64,000 nucleotides of DNA from Pirellulales bacterium (GTDB lineage: Bacteria > Planctomycetota > Planctomycetia > Pirellulales > Lacipirellulaceae): assembly GCA_019636345.1 (NCBI GenBank), contig JAHBXQ010000003.1:1-64000 (forward strand), given 5' to 3'. The position numbers and the translations under genes are program-made. Of the stretch, positions 16,075-23,255 are shown one piece after another. Numbering within the stretch: position 1 is the stretch's first letter; every line of letters begins with the position of its first letter. The notes below the pieces were generated by a model. That model was not told the DNA's origin and searched no databases. It saw nothing but the letters and a program-made list of their open reading frames with translations.

Positions 16075-16198
16075 GCCTGACCAGGCGCGGCCGCCGACGC
16101 GCCCAGAGAACGGGCGATTTGGCGATTCTCTTCCGCACCGGCTATATTGTCGGCATACCGCTCGCTTGCGGGCGGGCAACTGTGATTTTTCGTCAGGC
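16075..16198 (+). other. Long attC site (family 1) with embedded promoter-like sequence
   Basis: GCCTGAC (16075-16081) and GTCAGGC (16192-16198) are exact complements 110 bp apart. Interior shared with the sites at 13284 and 19094. Confidence 0.85.
16119..16148 (+). promoter_or_regulatory. Promoter-like sequence inside an attC site
   Basis: TTGGCG (16119-16124), 18-base spacer, TATATT (16143-16148), 105 bases before the start at 16253. Confidence 0.5.
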
Positions 16199-16252
16199 GA
16201 CTCGTTTTACTCCTTACTCCCATCGAAAACCAAAGCCGCGACAAGCTGCAAT

Positions 16253-16741
16253 ATGAACACGCCGCCCCTCAATTATCCGCCCATGAGTCCTTACCTCACT
16301 GTGAAGGACGCAAGCAAAGCCATCCAGTTTTACCAGGATGCGTTTGGCGCGACTGAGCTCTACCGGCTCACCGATGCGAGCACCGGAGGCGTCGGCCACG
16401 CCGAAATCATGATCAACGGCAGCCACCTCATGCTCGCCGACGAGAATCCAGCCTGGGGCAACAAATCGCCGCTGACCCTTGGCGGCTCCGCCGTGGACCT
16501 CTGCCTCATGGTGCAGAACGCCGACGACGCCGTGGAACGTGCAAGTGCCGCTGGCGCGACTGTCGAGAGGCCGCCAGCCGATATGTTCTACGGCTTCCGC
16601 TGCGCTGTGATCAGCGACCCCTTTGGCCACAAATGGTTGCTTCAGCATGAGATTGAAAAAGTCTCGCCCGCAGAAATGCAGAAACGCTGGGATGCGATGG
16701 TCGGTTCGGGAGCGACGGACGGCAACTGCACCGACAAATAA
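16253..16741 (+). CDS. VOC (glyoxalase/bleomycin-resistance) family protein, PhnB-like
   Basis: 162 residues. Begins with YPPMSPYLTVKDASKAIQFY, the classic opening of PhnB-like VOC proteins, followed by DAFGATELYRLTD, GHAEIMINGSHLMLADE and a second half-motif (NADDAVERASAAGATVERPP, then GFRCAVISDPFGHKWLL). The paired beta-alpha-beta-beta-beta modules fit the fold. Metal-ligand positions (His in GHAEI, Glu in QHEIE) are present. Roles in the family range from antibiotic binding to demethylation; none can be chosen here. The gene lies between two attC sites. Confidence 0.85.
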   Translation: MNTPPLNYPPMSPYLTVKDASKAIQFYQDAFGATELYRLTDASTGGVGHAEIMINGSHLMLADENPAWGNKSPLTLGGSAVDLCLMVQNADDAVERASAAGATVERPPADMFYGFRCAVISDPFGHKWLLQHEIEKVSPAEMQKRWDAMVGSGATDGNCTDK

Positions 16742-16763
16742 CGGCGGCAATCCCGGCACCCGT

Positions 16764-16857
16764 CGCCTCGCCAGGCGCTGCAGCGAACCCGGCATGAGCG
16801 GCGCGGTTGCCATCGTTGCGTCCCGTGCGCCGGGTCGCTGAGCTTGGGTCATTCTGT
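16764..16857 (+). other. attC-like site
   Basis: GCCTCGCCAGGCGCTGCAGCG at the left, inner stems CAGCG/CGCTG and ACCCGGC/GCCGGGT with one unpaired A, and TTGGGTCATTCTGTC at the right. Its right half is shared with the site at 21786-21880. Confidence 0.65.
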
Positions 16858-16884
16858 CGCTTCGCGTTGAGTGCGGGTCGTGCC

Positions 16885-17505
16885 ATGATTACCGACATCG
16901 AGGATTATTTTTCGAAAGGTTGCGGCCGTTGCGAACGATTTGCCACGCCCGATTGTTCAACACGGCAATGGAGCGGCGGTCTCGCTGAGCTCCGCAAAAT
17001 TTGCCTTGATTCGGGGCTCGTCGAGACCGTCAAGTGGGGCCATCCGTGCTACATGCACGAGGATCGCAATCTGGTCATTTTTGGCGCCTTTCGGCACGAC
17101 TTTCGTCTCAGTTTCTTCAACGCCGCGCTGATGAAGGACCCCGACGGCATCCTGGAAAAGCAGGGGCCGAATACCCGGCATCCCGACATGATCCGCTTTA
17201 CGACGAACGCCCAAGTCGTGACGATGAAGCCCGTGATTGCGTCCTACTTGATGGAGGCAAAGGGCTATGCCGAGGCGGGCGTCAAGCCGCCCAAGCAGCA
17301 GGGCGAACTTGAACTGCCTGATGAGTTGTCGGAGGCGTTGGAATCCGATCCGGAACTTGCTGAAGCATTTCACGGTCTTACGCCCGGCCGCAAGAAGAGC
17401 TATGTGATAAACATCAATTCGGCAAAAAAGACCGACACCCGGATTTCTCGCATTGCCAAATTTCGCGACAAGATTCTCGCGGGGAAGGGCGCCACGGAGC
17501 GATGA
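16885..17505 (+). CDS. YdeI/DUF1801-like protein (cassette)
   Basis: 206 residues. The region SGLVETVKWGHPCYMHEDRNLVIFG followed by FRLSFFNAALMKDPDG and FTTNAQV matches the DUF1801 (YdhG-like, iron-chaperone-fold) domain, and the C-terminal part (PDELSEALESDPELAEAFHGLTPGRKKSYV, then RISRIAKFRDKILAGKG) matches the YdeI/OmpD-associated tail with its 'LTP..R..Y' motif. A start at ATG 16885 fits the family; the 26 upstream codons are attC. Cytoplasmic; function in the family not established. Confidence 0.85.
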   Translation: MITDIEDYFSKGCGRCERFATPDCSTRQWSGGLAELRKICLDSGLVETVKWGHPCYMHEDRNLVIFGAFRHDFRLSFFNAALMKDPDGILEKQGPNTRHPDMIRFTTNAQVVTMKPVIASYLMEAKGYAEAGVKPPKQQGELELPDELSEALESDPELAEAFHGLTPGRKKSYVININSAKKTDTRISRIAKFRDKILAGKGATER

Positions 17506-17510
17506 ACTGC

Positions 17511-17611
17511 GAGCCAACGCAACGCAGCGGCACGATGCACGCAACGCCGTCGACAGCGCGTGGTTTGAATGGAACGATCGCTGCGACGGCCCGGTGAACG
17601 CGGTCGTTCGG
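17511..17611 (+). other. attC-like site
   Basis: GAGCCAAC at the left, GTTCGGC (17605-17611) at the right, inner stem CGCAGCG/CGCTGCG. The start at 17635 follows 24 bases later. Confidence 0.6.
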
Positions 17612-17634
17612 CCTCCTCGAGGGACAGGACTGCA

Positions 17635-18309
17635 ATGGCGATACCCCAAGTCTGGGACGCGAGGACGTATGATTCCGCCCGGCGTCGGCTGGTGCCGGAC
17701 TTCGACGCGTTCTACGACACCGCCGCGCTTGTCGTCGCCTCGACCGCGCCGGTGTCGCCGCGCATCCTCGATTTGGGCGCCGGAACCGGCCTGTTAAGCG
17801 AGGCGGTTGCCCGTCGGGCGACGACGCCGCGGTTGACTCTGCACGACGCGTCGGCGTCGATGTTGGACATGGCCCGCCTCCGGCTGGCTGCACATCAGCC
17901 GCACATCTTCGTCGGGCCGCTGCAGGATGTTCTTCCGCCGGGGCCGTTCGACGCGGTGATCTCGGCGCTAAGCATCCACCACCTTGAGGATGCCCAGAAG
18001 CGAGATCTCTTCGGCAAAGCTTTTTCCGTGCTGGCGCCGGGCGGCGTGTTCGTCAACGCCGATCAGGTTGCGGGACCGAGCCTGTGGCACGACCGAGTTT
18101 ACCGGGAGATGCATAAGGCTCTGGCCCAGTTTCTGGGTTCGGACGACGCCGAATGGTCCGGCGCGGAGGAGCGGATGCGGATTGACGTCTACGCGACGGT
18201 TGAAGAGCAGTTGCGCTGGCTGGCGGAGGCGGGGTACGAACGAGGCGACTGTTTTTTCAAGCGGTTCGGATTCGCCGTGTTTGCGGCTTGGCGGCCGGAC
18301 GGGGCCTAA
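17635..18309 (+). CDS. Class I SAM-dependent methyltransferase (cassette)
   Basis: 224 residues. Motif I is ILDLGAGTGLLSEAVA (about residue 43), the strand 2 acid is in LTLHDASASMLDMAR, and the motif IV region is FDAVISALSIHHLED, typical of small-molecule C/N/O-methyltransferases. The family is the Methyltransf_25/12 group. The C-terminal FFKRFGFAVFAAWRPDG is a typical last strand. The stop codon lies within the R'' box of the next attC site (GCCTAAC), so the gene ends exactly where the recombination site begins. Substrate unknown. Confidence 0.88.
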   Translation: MAIPQVWDARTYDSARRRLVPDFDAFYDTAALVVASTAPVSPRILDLGAGTGLLSEAVARRATTPRLTLHDASASMLDMARLRLAAHQPHIFVGPLQDVLPPGPFDAVISALSIHHLEDAQKRDLFGKAFSVLAPGGVFVNADQVAGPSLWHDRVYREMHKALAQFLGSDDAEWSGAEERMRIDVYATVEEQLRWLAEAGYERGDCFFKRFGFAVFAAWRPDGA

Positions 18310-18389
18310 CAAGTCGTTGCACCCGACCGACACGACGTCCTGGCAGTTGGTGCGCGACGCGGGCGGCGGGTGAACTCAATTCGTTCGGC
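18304..18389 (+). other. attC site
   Basis: GCCTAAC (18304-18310) and GTTCGGC (18383-18389), 86 bp in all. Inner stem CACCCG-A-CCG paired with CGG-CGGGTG leaves one extrahelical A, as in classical attC sites. Confidence 0.85.
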
Positions 18390-18480
18390 GGCCAGGGGTC
18401 GCGTGACAAACTCGTGGCGTTTCGGCCCCTAGCGATGAGGGATCCTTTTTTTTCGCCTCCTCTGAGACTGGGGTTAGCTC

Positions 18481-19116
18481 ATGATTCGCATCGCAACGTG
18501 CAGCGTCGTCCTGTTTGTCGCCGCGGGCGTTTGCCGTTCGGCCCCCTTTGATCTGATCGTGCCGAGCGAAGTTCAGATCCGCACGCAGCCCGGCGTTGGC
18601 GGGGCGGGATCGCCCTGGGGCTGGATCGTGTCGACCAGCGCGCCGTTGACGTTTGACCAACTCGACAGCAACGCGTTCAGTCTTGCCACGGATCATCCGG
18701 CGGTCGTCGTCACGACGACTTTCAATCCGGGCGCCTGGACGCCGATGCAGCCCGGCGACGTCGCCGGGCTGGACGTTTCTCCCTTCACGGATCCCTTGCG
18801 CGTCTTTCTGGACCCCGCAGAAAGCGTGAATCCGTTGAGCGAGAATTTCTGGCGATGGCAAATCGATTTTCCTGCGGAGTTTGTCGGCACGGTCAATCTG
18901 CATACGATCGCGGACATTGGCGGGTGGCGTGCCGCATATGACACGGTCCTGCATTTCGGCCCGTCGTTCGGCTCCGACGCCGACCCGCTCGTGATTGTCG
19001 AGGCCCAACGCGTGTCGGCCGTTCCGGAATCAAGCAGTTGTCGCCTGATACTGGCGTCCGTCGTTTCGACCTTGATCATTCACAGAGGCGGCCGCCTGAC
19101 AAGTCGCTGCCGTTGA
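18481..19116 (+). CDS. Secreted protein with a PEP-CTERM-like end (cassette)
   Basis: 211 residues. Signal peptide at residues 1-20 (CSVVLFVAAGVCRSAP). The mature part is a beta-rich domain that follows a description of interval constants (LTFDQLDSNAFSL, DPLRVFLDPAESVNPLS) as seen in PEP-CTERM proteins. The end reads VPESSSCRLILASVVSTLIIHRG, close to the VPEP-helix-basic layout of the exosortase sorting signal. The final GRLTSRCR is encoded by the following attC site, so the basic end of the signal has been replaced or extended by recombination-site sequence. Function unknown. Confidence 0.7.
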   Translation: MIRIATCSVVLFVAAGVCRSAPFDLIVPSEVQIRTQPGVGGAGSPWGWIVSTSAPLTFDQLDSNAFSLATDHPAVVVTTTFNPGAWTPMQPGDVAGLDVSPFTDPLRVFLDPAESVNPLSENFWRWQIDFPAEFVGTVNLHTIADIGGWRAAYDTVLHFGPSFGSDADPLVIVEAQRVSAVPESSSCRLILASVVSTLIIHRGGRLTSRCR

Positions 19117-19215
19117 CGCGCCCAGAAAACGGCCGGTTTGGCACTTCTCTTCCGCACCGGCTATATTGCGGCATACCCTCGCTTGCGGGCGGGCAACTGA
19201 GATTTTTCGTCAGGC
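19094..19215 (+). other. Long attC site (family 1) with embedded promoter-like sequence
   Basis: GCCTGAC (19094-19100) and GTCAGGC (19209-19215) are exact complements. Interior nearly identical to the sites at 13284 and 16075. Confidence 0.85.
19138..19167 (+). promoter_or_regulatory. Promoter-like sequence inside an attC site
   Basis: TTGGCA (19138-19143, five of six), 18-base spacer, TATATT (19162-19167, five of six), 71 bases before the start at 19238. The best match of the four. Confidence 0.6.
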
Positions 19216-19237
19216 GGCAGCGGCAGGGGATCGCACA

Positions 19238-19528
19238 ATGAACGAGCCGGAATTGACAACGGGAGAAAGGCGTTTCCTGGATGATCTGCGTAAACTGCCG
19301 ACTTCGGTGCGTTCCCGGCTCGTGGGTTGGGGGTGCGAACTTGTCCTCCCCAGCATCGCTTTATTCGTTTACGGCTTGATCGCTGATCGTCGCTTGTTTG
19401 TCGTCCTTGGCTTTCTCAGCTTGCTGTACTTTACTGTGTGGCGCATGTACGGGCAGCTTCGCGGGTTTCGGATGCTGCACAGCATCTACCAGAAGCAGCT
19501 TTCTCGTGCTGAGCAGATAAACGCCTAA
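19238..19528 (+). CDS. Small membrane protein (cassette), copy 2 of 2
   Basis: 96 residues, nearly identical to the protein at 13430-13717: same helical start (LTTGERRFLDDLRKLPTSVR), same two membrane helices and the same RMYGQLRGFRMLHSIY tail, with divergence confined to the ends. DNA identity extends into the upstream attC site, including the promoter-like sequence, and about fourteen bases before the ATG, so a whole cassette appears to have been duplicated or acquired twice. Stop codon lies within the following R'' box. Function unknown. Confidence 0.78.
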   Translation: MNEPELTTGERRFLDDLRKLPTSVRSRLVGWGCELVLPSIALFVYGLIADRRLFVVLGFLSLLYFTVWRMYGQLRGFRMLHSIYQKQLSRAEQINA

Positions 19529-19645
19529 CAAGGCGCTGCGGTTGACCCGCCGGCCCAACGGCCGGTTTGGCGTGACTCCGCCGCAGCGGTTATACTGCGC
19601 ATCATCCGCCCACTTGAAGGCGGGCAATGAGCTTGGGCGTTAGGC
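19523..19645 (+). other. Long attC site (family 2) with embedded promoter-like sequence
   Basis: GCCTAAC (19523-19529) and GTTAGGC (19639-19645) are exact complements and textbook R''/R' boxes. Interior stems GGCCGG hairpin, GCTGCGG/CCGCAGC and CCGCC/GGCGG. Its left half is shared with 13712-13760. Confidence 0.88.
19567..19596 (+). promoter_or_regulatory. Promoter-like sequence inside an attC site
   Basis: TTGGCG (19567-19572), 18-base spacer, TATACT (19591-19596), 66 bases before the start at 19662. The spacer sequence differs from the other three sites but its length is the same. Confidence 0.5.
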
Positions 19646-19661
19646 GGCGGAGGGCCTGCGT

Positions 19662-19892
19662 GTGGGCGAGGCGGTGCGACTGGAGCTGACAGCCGACGAG
19701 GCGCTCGTACTGTTCGAGTTCGCATTCCGGTACTCCGACACCGACACGCTCAGCGTCGTGGACCAAGCGGAGCAACGGGCGCTCTGGAACTTGCAGTGCC
19801 TTTTCGAGCGGCAACTGATCGAGCCGTTCCGCCCCGACTACGCGGCGTTGCTGGCCGCGGCTCGCGACCGGCTGCGAGACTCGCAGCAGTAA
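19662..19892 (+). CDS. Small conserved protein (cassette), 76 residues
   Basis: GTG start at 19662, 17 bases after R'. The sequence LELTADEALVLFEFAFRYS, then VVDQAEQRALWNLQCLFERQL and PFRPDYAALLAAARDRL is the pattern of a short all-helical protein found repeatedly in planctomycetes with the core 'LxLxxDEALVLFEFL.R......QAE...L......E.....PF...Y..L...AR..L'. No known function. Cytoplasmic. It has no signal for export and no DNA-binding motif that I can see. Confidence 0.75.
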   Translation: MGEAVRLELTADEALVLFEFAFRYSDTDTLSVVDQAEQRALWNLQCLFERQLIEPFRPDYAALLAAARDRLRDSQQ

Positions 19893-19898
19893 AGGCAC

Positions 19899-19996
19899 GC
19901 CGAACCAGGCGCTGCAGCAGACGGCGGGGGCATGACGACTTTCCCGGATTCGTAGCGCACTCGGCCCCCGCCGGCTGCTGGGTTGGGTCGTTCGGC
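19899..19996 (+). other. attC site (clearest of the standard type)
   Basis: GCCGAAC (19899-19905) and GTTCGGC (19990-19996) are exact complements. The inner stem GCAGCAG-A-CGGCGGGGGC pairs with GCCCCCGCCG-GCTGCTG apart from one extrahelical A. The next ATG is 13 bases downstream. Confidence 0.92.
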
Positions 19997-20008
19997 GGTG
20001 AGGTATTC

Positions 20009-20311
20009 ATGATCAAGACGAAAACGCTGGTTTGGCTCGTACTTGGCGTACTGCTCTTCGTGGGTTGCTCACAAACGACGACGATTTCCACCGGAATGAA
20101 AATGCACGATGCCGTTGTGTTGATGTCCAACCGCGGCCTTTCACCTTCGGAGATGGCTTACTCCAAGCCAAACAAAGCCTACAACCTTCCGGATGGACGA
20201 TGCATTATTTTCTTTGGCGACACCGAGGTGGATGGCATCGTAGTGATTCTGAATCCTGATCGCCCGAAATCTGAGCGAAAGTCCCAACGGGTTGATCGGA
20301 TTCAATTCTGA
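20009..20311 (+). CDS. Small lipoprotein (cassette)
   Basis: 100 residues. The signal peptide LVWLVLGVLLFVGCS carries a lipobox (FVGC, Cys20), so this is an inner- or outer-membrane lipoprotein. The mature domain (MKMHDAVVLMSNRGLSPSEMAY, then DGRCIIFFGDTEVDGIVVILNP) looks like a small alpha-beta domain in the manner of SmpA/BamE-like folds: a helix with paired residues followed by antiparallel strands. That assignment is only a fold-level guess. Lower GC than chromosomal neighbours. Confidence 0.78.
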   Translation: MIKTKTLVWLVLGVLLFVGCSQTTTISTGMKMHDAVVLMSNRGLSPSEMAYSKPNKAYNLPDGRCIIFFGDTEVDGIVVILNPDRPKSERKSQRVDRIQF

Positions 20312-20360
20312 AGCGACTTGGTTTCCTGCAATGCTGACGCGCGATAGTATACTGGTACAA

Positions 20361-20488
20361 CGTCGGCTGGAATGGCGAGCGTGTTGGCGCCGCTAGCCGA
20401 CGAACAAATCGATGAACTGAAGTGCTCGATCAGCCGTTTCCTAATGGCAGAGTTTTCCCCTCGCACTCGGTCATCATAAGCGTCAGGC
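20361..20488 (+). other. Uncertain attC-like region
   Basis: R'-like GTCAGGC at 20482-20488 precedes the next gene, but no complementary GCCTGAC is visible upstream. CGTCGGCT (20361-20368) and AGCCGACG (20395-20402) form a separate 8-bp inverted repeat. Confidence 0.35.
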
Positions 20489-20501
20489 GGCGGTCCACCG
20501 T

Positions 20502-21041
20502 ATGGAAGCAGCGCGCGTCATTGCCGAGACGGACCGGCTTACGATTCGGTTGCTGACCGAACCGGACGTCTCCGTGCTCGCTTCGATCTGGGCCGATGAC
20601 CAAGCGACACGGTTCCTGGGAGGGCCGCGAGTTTTTGAAGAGGTTTGCGCCTCGTTCCGGCGCGACTTGGATGCGCCGCCAGACCGCTGGGGCCTCTGGC
20701 CCGTCGTGGAGAGAAGCTCGGGAGCGGTCGCGGGGCAGTGCGGCTTGTTGCCCAAGACCGTGGACGGTCGTGACGAAACGGAGTTGGTCTATGTCCTTGC
20801 CGCCGCTTATTGGGGACGCGGCTACGCGACCGAGGCTGCGGCGGCGATTCGAGATTACGGCTTTGGCGCCTTGCGACTTGCGCGGCTCGTGTCGCTGATC
20901 GACCCGGCGCACGCGGCTTCGGCGCAGGTTGCGTTGAAGGTCGGCATGAAGCGTGAGCGAGACACGGTCAGGCCGAGCGGAAAAGCGATGTGCGTCTACG
21001 CCGTCGTCGCCTCGCCCGGCGCTGTAGCGGACCTAGCCTGA
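20502..21041 (+). CDS. GNAT acetyltransferase, RimJ/RimL type (cassette)
   Basis: 179 residues. ETDRLTIRLLTEPDVSVLASI at the start, the acceptor-site loop, ELVYVLAAAYWGRGYATEAAAA (the acetyl-CoA pyrophosphate-binding Q/RxxGxG/A region) and SAQVALKVGMKRE (the helix carrying the Asn/Ser-Ala motif before the last strands) are all characteristic of the Acetyltransf_3 group. Related cassettes are common in integrons, where some acetylate antibiotics, but this sequence does not show which substrate is used. The C-terminal SPGAVADLA runs into attC-like sequence. Confidence 0.88.
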   Translation: MEAARVIAETDRLTIRLLTEPDVSVLASIWADDQATRFLGGPRVFEEVCASFRRDLDAPPDRWGLWPVVERSSGAVAGQCGLLPKTVDGRDETELVYVLAAAYWGRGYATEAAAAIRDYGFGALRLARLVSLIDPAHAASAQVALKVGMKRERDTVRPSGKAMCVYAVVASPGAVADLA

Positions 21042-21046
21042 ACGGC

Positions 21047-21235
21047 GGGCGTTGCCGTCGGTCTCGCCTACGCACTCTACGAAGTCTGGTCGCAGTCGCG
21101 CGCCACGGGCGACGATCCGAGTCGGGATTCCAGGTTGGTCACCTCATCAACGGCCCGTTCGCCTGGCCGCTGATGTTCATGGAAGTCGTCGAGTACGTCT
21201 ACGCCGAGTTGAAGGGCCCGCGGTCCGGGCCGACA
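21047..21235 (+). pseudogene. Remnant of a frameshifted cassette gene
   Basis: One frame reads GVAVGLAYALYEVWSQSRATGDD and, after an apparent shift near 21130, another reads VGHLINGPFAWPLMFMEVVEYVYAEL. Together they look like the end of a single protein whose reading frame is broken and whose start is missing. The left junction is an attC-like left half (GCCTCGCCCGGCGCTGTAGCG at 21009). Confidence 0.5.
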
Positions 21236-21470
21236 GGCGGCGCCACATAGCCAGCCGCTGGAGCGGAGCGCCGTCTCGAGGCTATGGCGGGAACACCCCC
21301 CATCCGGCTTGTCGCAACCCGTGGCGCGGGGTGTCTTGGGCAGTTCAGGCGACTCGCCGGGCGGGAAATGGTTGTCGCCCCATGCGCCGAGCGATACACT
21401 CGGGCCATGCTTGGCCCTCCGGCGGGCGGCTCCTGTCTGGTCGTTTGAGGCCGGCATGCTGAAGAAGTTC
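21235..21470 (+). repeat. About 240-bp direct repeat, copy 1
   Basis: From GGCGCCACATAGCCAGCCG to GGCCGGCATGCTGA; very similar to 22961-23215. It contains inverted sequences CATAGCC/GGCTATG near its left end and ends in an R'-like GGTCGTTTGAGG before the next cassette gene. Confidence 0.85.
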
Positions 21471-21519
21471 CTGTCCAATAGCACGTTCAACCACTTACAC
21501 GTTCCAGGTCACAACCGCC

Positions 21520-21795
21520 ATGAAGAAACAACTGATACACATCTCTCCTCTTCGAACCGGAATCGTTCTGGGCGCTCTTTATGGACTCCTCGCTTTGACT
21601 TTCTTGCCATTTCTTCTGATTGCAATTGTATTCAGCGATAATCCTGACAGGGCGCCTAATGTTTTTGTCGTAATCTTTCCAGTATTGTATGCCCTGGGCG
21701 GCTTTGTAGGCGGCGTCATCGCGGCGGCTCTATACAATCTGGTTGCCAAGTGGACGGACGGTTTGGAATTTGAGGTTCGAGATGTTTACCAATAG
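21520..21795 (+). CDS. Small two-helix membrane protein (cassette)
   Basis: 91 residues. MKKQLIHISPLRTGIVLGALYGL opens into the first membrane helix (ALTFLPFLLIAIVF), a short periplasmic or cytoplasmic loop with DNPDRAPN follows, then a second helix (VLYALGGFVGGVIAAALYNLVAKWT). The closing ALYNLVAKWTDGLEFEVRDV is the family signature seen in many bacteria with this small membrane protein. Function is not known. The gene follows the 240-bp repeat. Confidence 0.78.
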   Translation: MKKQLIHISPLRTGIVLGALYGLLALTFLPFLLIAIVFSDNPDRAPNVFVVIFPVLYALGGFVGGVIAAALYNLVAKWTDGLEFEVRDVYQ

Positions 21796-21880
21796 CCAAA
21801 CCATGCGCTGCAGCGAACCAAGCGGAAGCGTCGCGATGGCAATCGGTGCGTCCCGTGCGCCGGGTCGCTGAGTTTTGTCG
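21786..21880 (+). other. attC-like site
   Basis: GCCAAAC at the left, GTTCGGC (about 21880) at the right, GCTGCAGCG paired with CGCTGAG. The right half is the same as in 16764-16857. Confidence 0.65.
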
Positions 21881-21902
21881 TTCGGCGGCAGATGGCGCCT
21901 CG

Positions 21903-22811
21903 ATGAACTGGCTCGTCTACCACATTGCGAGCGGCCACGCTTTCTTCAGCGGCGCCGCGTTCATCGTCGTCGGCGCGCTCGCGTCGACTCGATCGACGCA
22001 CGTCACGAAGCGACTCGCGGTCTTGGCCGTCTTGGTCGGCGCCATCGCGATCGCAATCTCATCCACCGCAATTCCGTACTGGCACTACGGAATCGCCGTT
22101 GTCGTCACGCTTGCCTGGCTCAGCGGCGCACGCCCGGAGAACTGGCGCCGTTGGATGCGAGCATCCGTCATCGTCGTTTGGGGCATTGCCGCCGCAATCG
22201 AACTTCCGTACCACATCGCCCCTGCGTTACTTCCCGCTTCTTCGCGATCGATGACCGTCATCGGCGATTCCGTCACCGCGGGCATGGGGGCGAGCGACAA
22301 ATCAGTTCGCTGGCCGACCCTGCTTGCCAAACAGCGCAACCTGAACGTCCAGGACATCTCGCACCCGGGGGAAACTGTCGCTTCGGCGCTCAAACGGGCC
22401 AAGTCGCAGCACATCGCATCCCCGGTGGTGATCCTCGAAATCGGCGGAAACGACTTGCTGGGCGACGCCTCGTCAGCCCAATTCTCACGCGATCTGGATG
22501 CGCTTCTCGCGTACGTCTCGGCGCCGGGCCGTCAGGTAATCCTGTTTGAATTGCCGCTTCCGCCGTTCCGGAACGAATACGGGCGAATTCAGCGCTCGCT
22601 CGCTCGGAAACACGCCGTCGCCCTGGCGCCCAAGCGGATATTTCTGTCCGTCCTTGCCGCCCATGACTCGACAGTTGATACAATTCACTTGACGCAAACG
22701 GGTCATTGCCGGATGGCCGCCGCCGTGTGGAATCTCGTGCAATCAGCATTCCCCGCAACCGCAGAACCACGCGATGCCGGGGAGCGGCCGGCAACGCGGG
22801 AATCGAATTGA
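21903..22811 (+). CDS. SGNH/GDSL hydrolase with N-terminal membrane domain
   Basis: 302 residues. Four hydrophobic helices (about residues 6-28, 36-56, 62-75 and 86-108) precede a GDSL domain: nucleophile motif VIGDSVTAGMG (Ser123), the block with Gly and Asn (VILEIGGNDLLGD, about 184-196), and the catalytic Asp-His pair in DTIHLTQTGH (about 267-276). Likely an esterase or acyltransferase acting near the membrane. Starts soon after an attC site; the stop is followed by a hydrolase gene fragment. Substrate unknown. Confidence 0.88.
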   Translation: MNWLVYHIASGHAFFSGAAFIVVGALASTRSTHVTKRLAVLAVLVGAIAIAISSTAIPYWHYGIAVVVTLAWLSGARPENWRRWMRASVIVVWGIAAAIELPYHIAPALLPASSRSMTVIGDSVTAGMGASDKSVRWPTLLAKQRNLNVQDISHPGETVASALKRAKSQHIASPVVILEIGGNDLLGDASSAQFSRDLDALLAYVSAPGRQVILFELPLPPFRNEYGRIQRSLARKHAVALAPKRIFLSVLAAHDSTVDTIHLTQTGHCRMAAAVWNLVQSAFPATAEPRDAGERPATRESN

Positions 22812-22822
22812 CGTCGCTCACG

Positions 22823-22965
22823 GCTGCCCGGCGCCGATCCTCGGCCTGCGAGCCGCCGGCGACCGGGTCGATCGAGCGCGGTGCTGGGAGTTGGTCCGCT
22901 CGGTGCGGCCGGACGTCGAGATCGCGGTCCTGCCGGGACCGCATTTGGTGCTCCAAGCGTCGGCG
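22823..22965 (+). pseudogene. Fragment of an alpha/beta hydrolase gene (left piece)
   Basis: Matches the middle-to-end part of the hydrolase at 24773-25486 (equivalent to about 25266-25408), including the residues that correspond to Asp178 and His205. It breaks off exactly where the fragment at 26821-26916 resumes, with CGGCG present at both edges. Confidence 0.85.
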
Positions 22966-23215
22966 CCACATAGCCAGCCGCTGGAGCGGACCGCCGCCTC
23001 GCGGCTATGGCGGGAACACCCCCCATCCGGCTTGTCGCAACCCGTGGCGCGGGGTGTTTTGGGAAGGCCAAGCGACGCCGGGCGGAAATTGGTTGTCGCC
23101 CCATGCGCCGAGCGATACACTCGGGTCATGCTTGGCCCTCCGGCGGGCGGCTCTTCCGTACGGTACGGCTGGGCGACCACGGTCCGGTCGTTTGCGTGCC
23201 GGCATGCTGACAAAG
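22961..23215 (+). repeat. About 240-bp direct repeat, copy 2
   Basis: Near-identical to 21235-21470, with an added segment (ACGGCTGGGCGACCACGG) before the R'-like GGTCGTTTGCG. Begins directly at the break in the hydrolase fragment. Confidence 0.85.
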
Positions 23216-23255
23216 TTCCTGTCTCACAGCAAGTAGGCTCACTTTCGAGGAACGA

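Noticed and set aside
20361-20402. 8-bp inverted repeat as a terminator of the lipoprotein cassette
   Set aside because: The arms are 26 bases apart and no T run follows.
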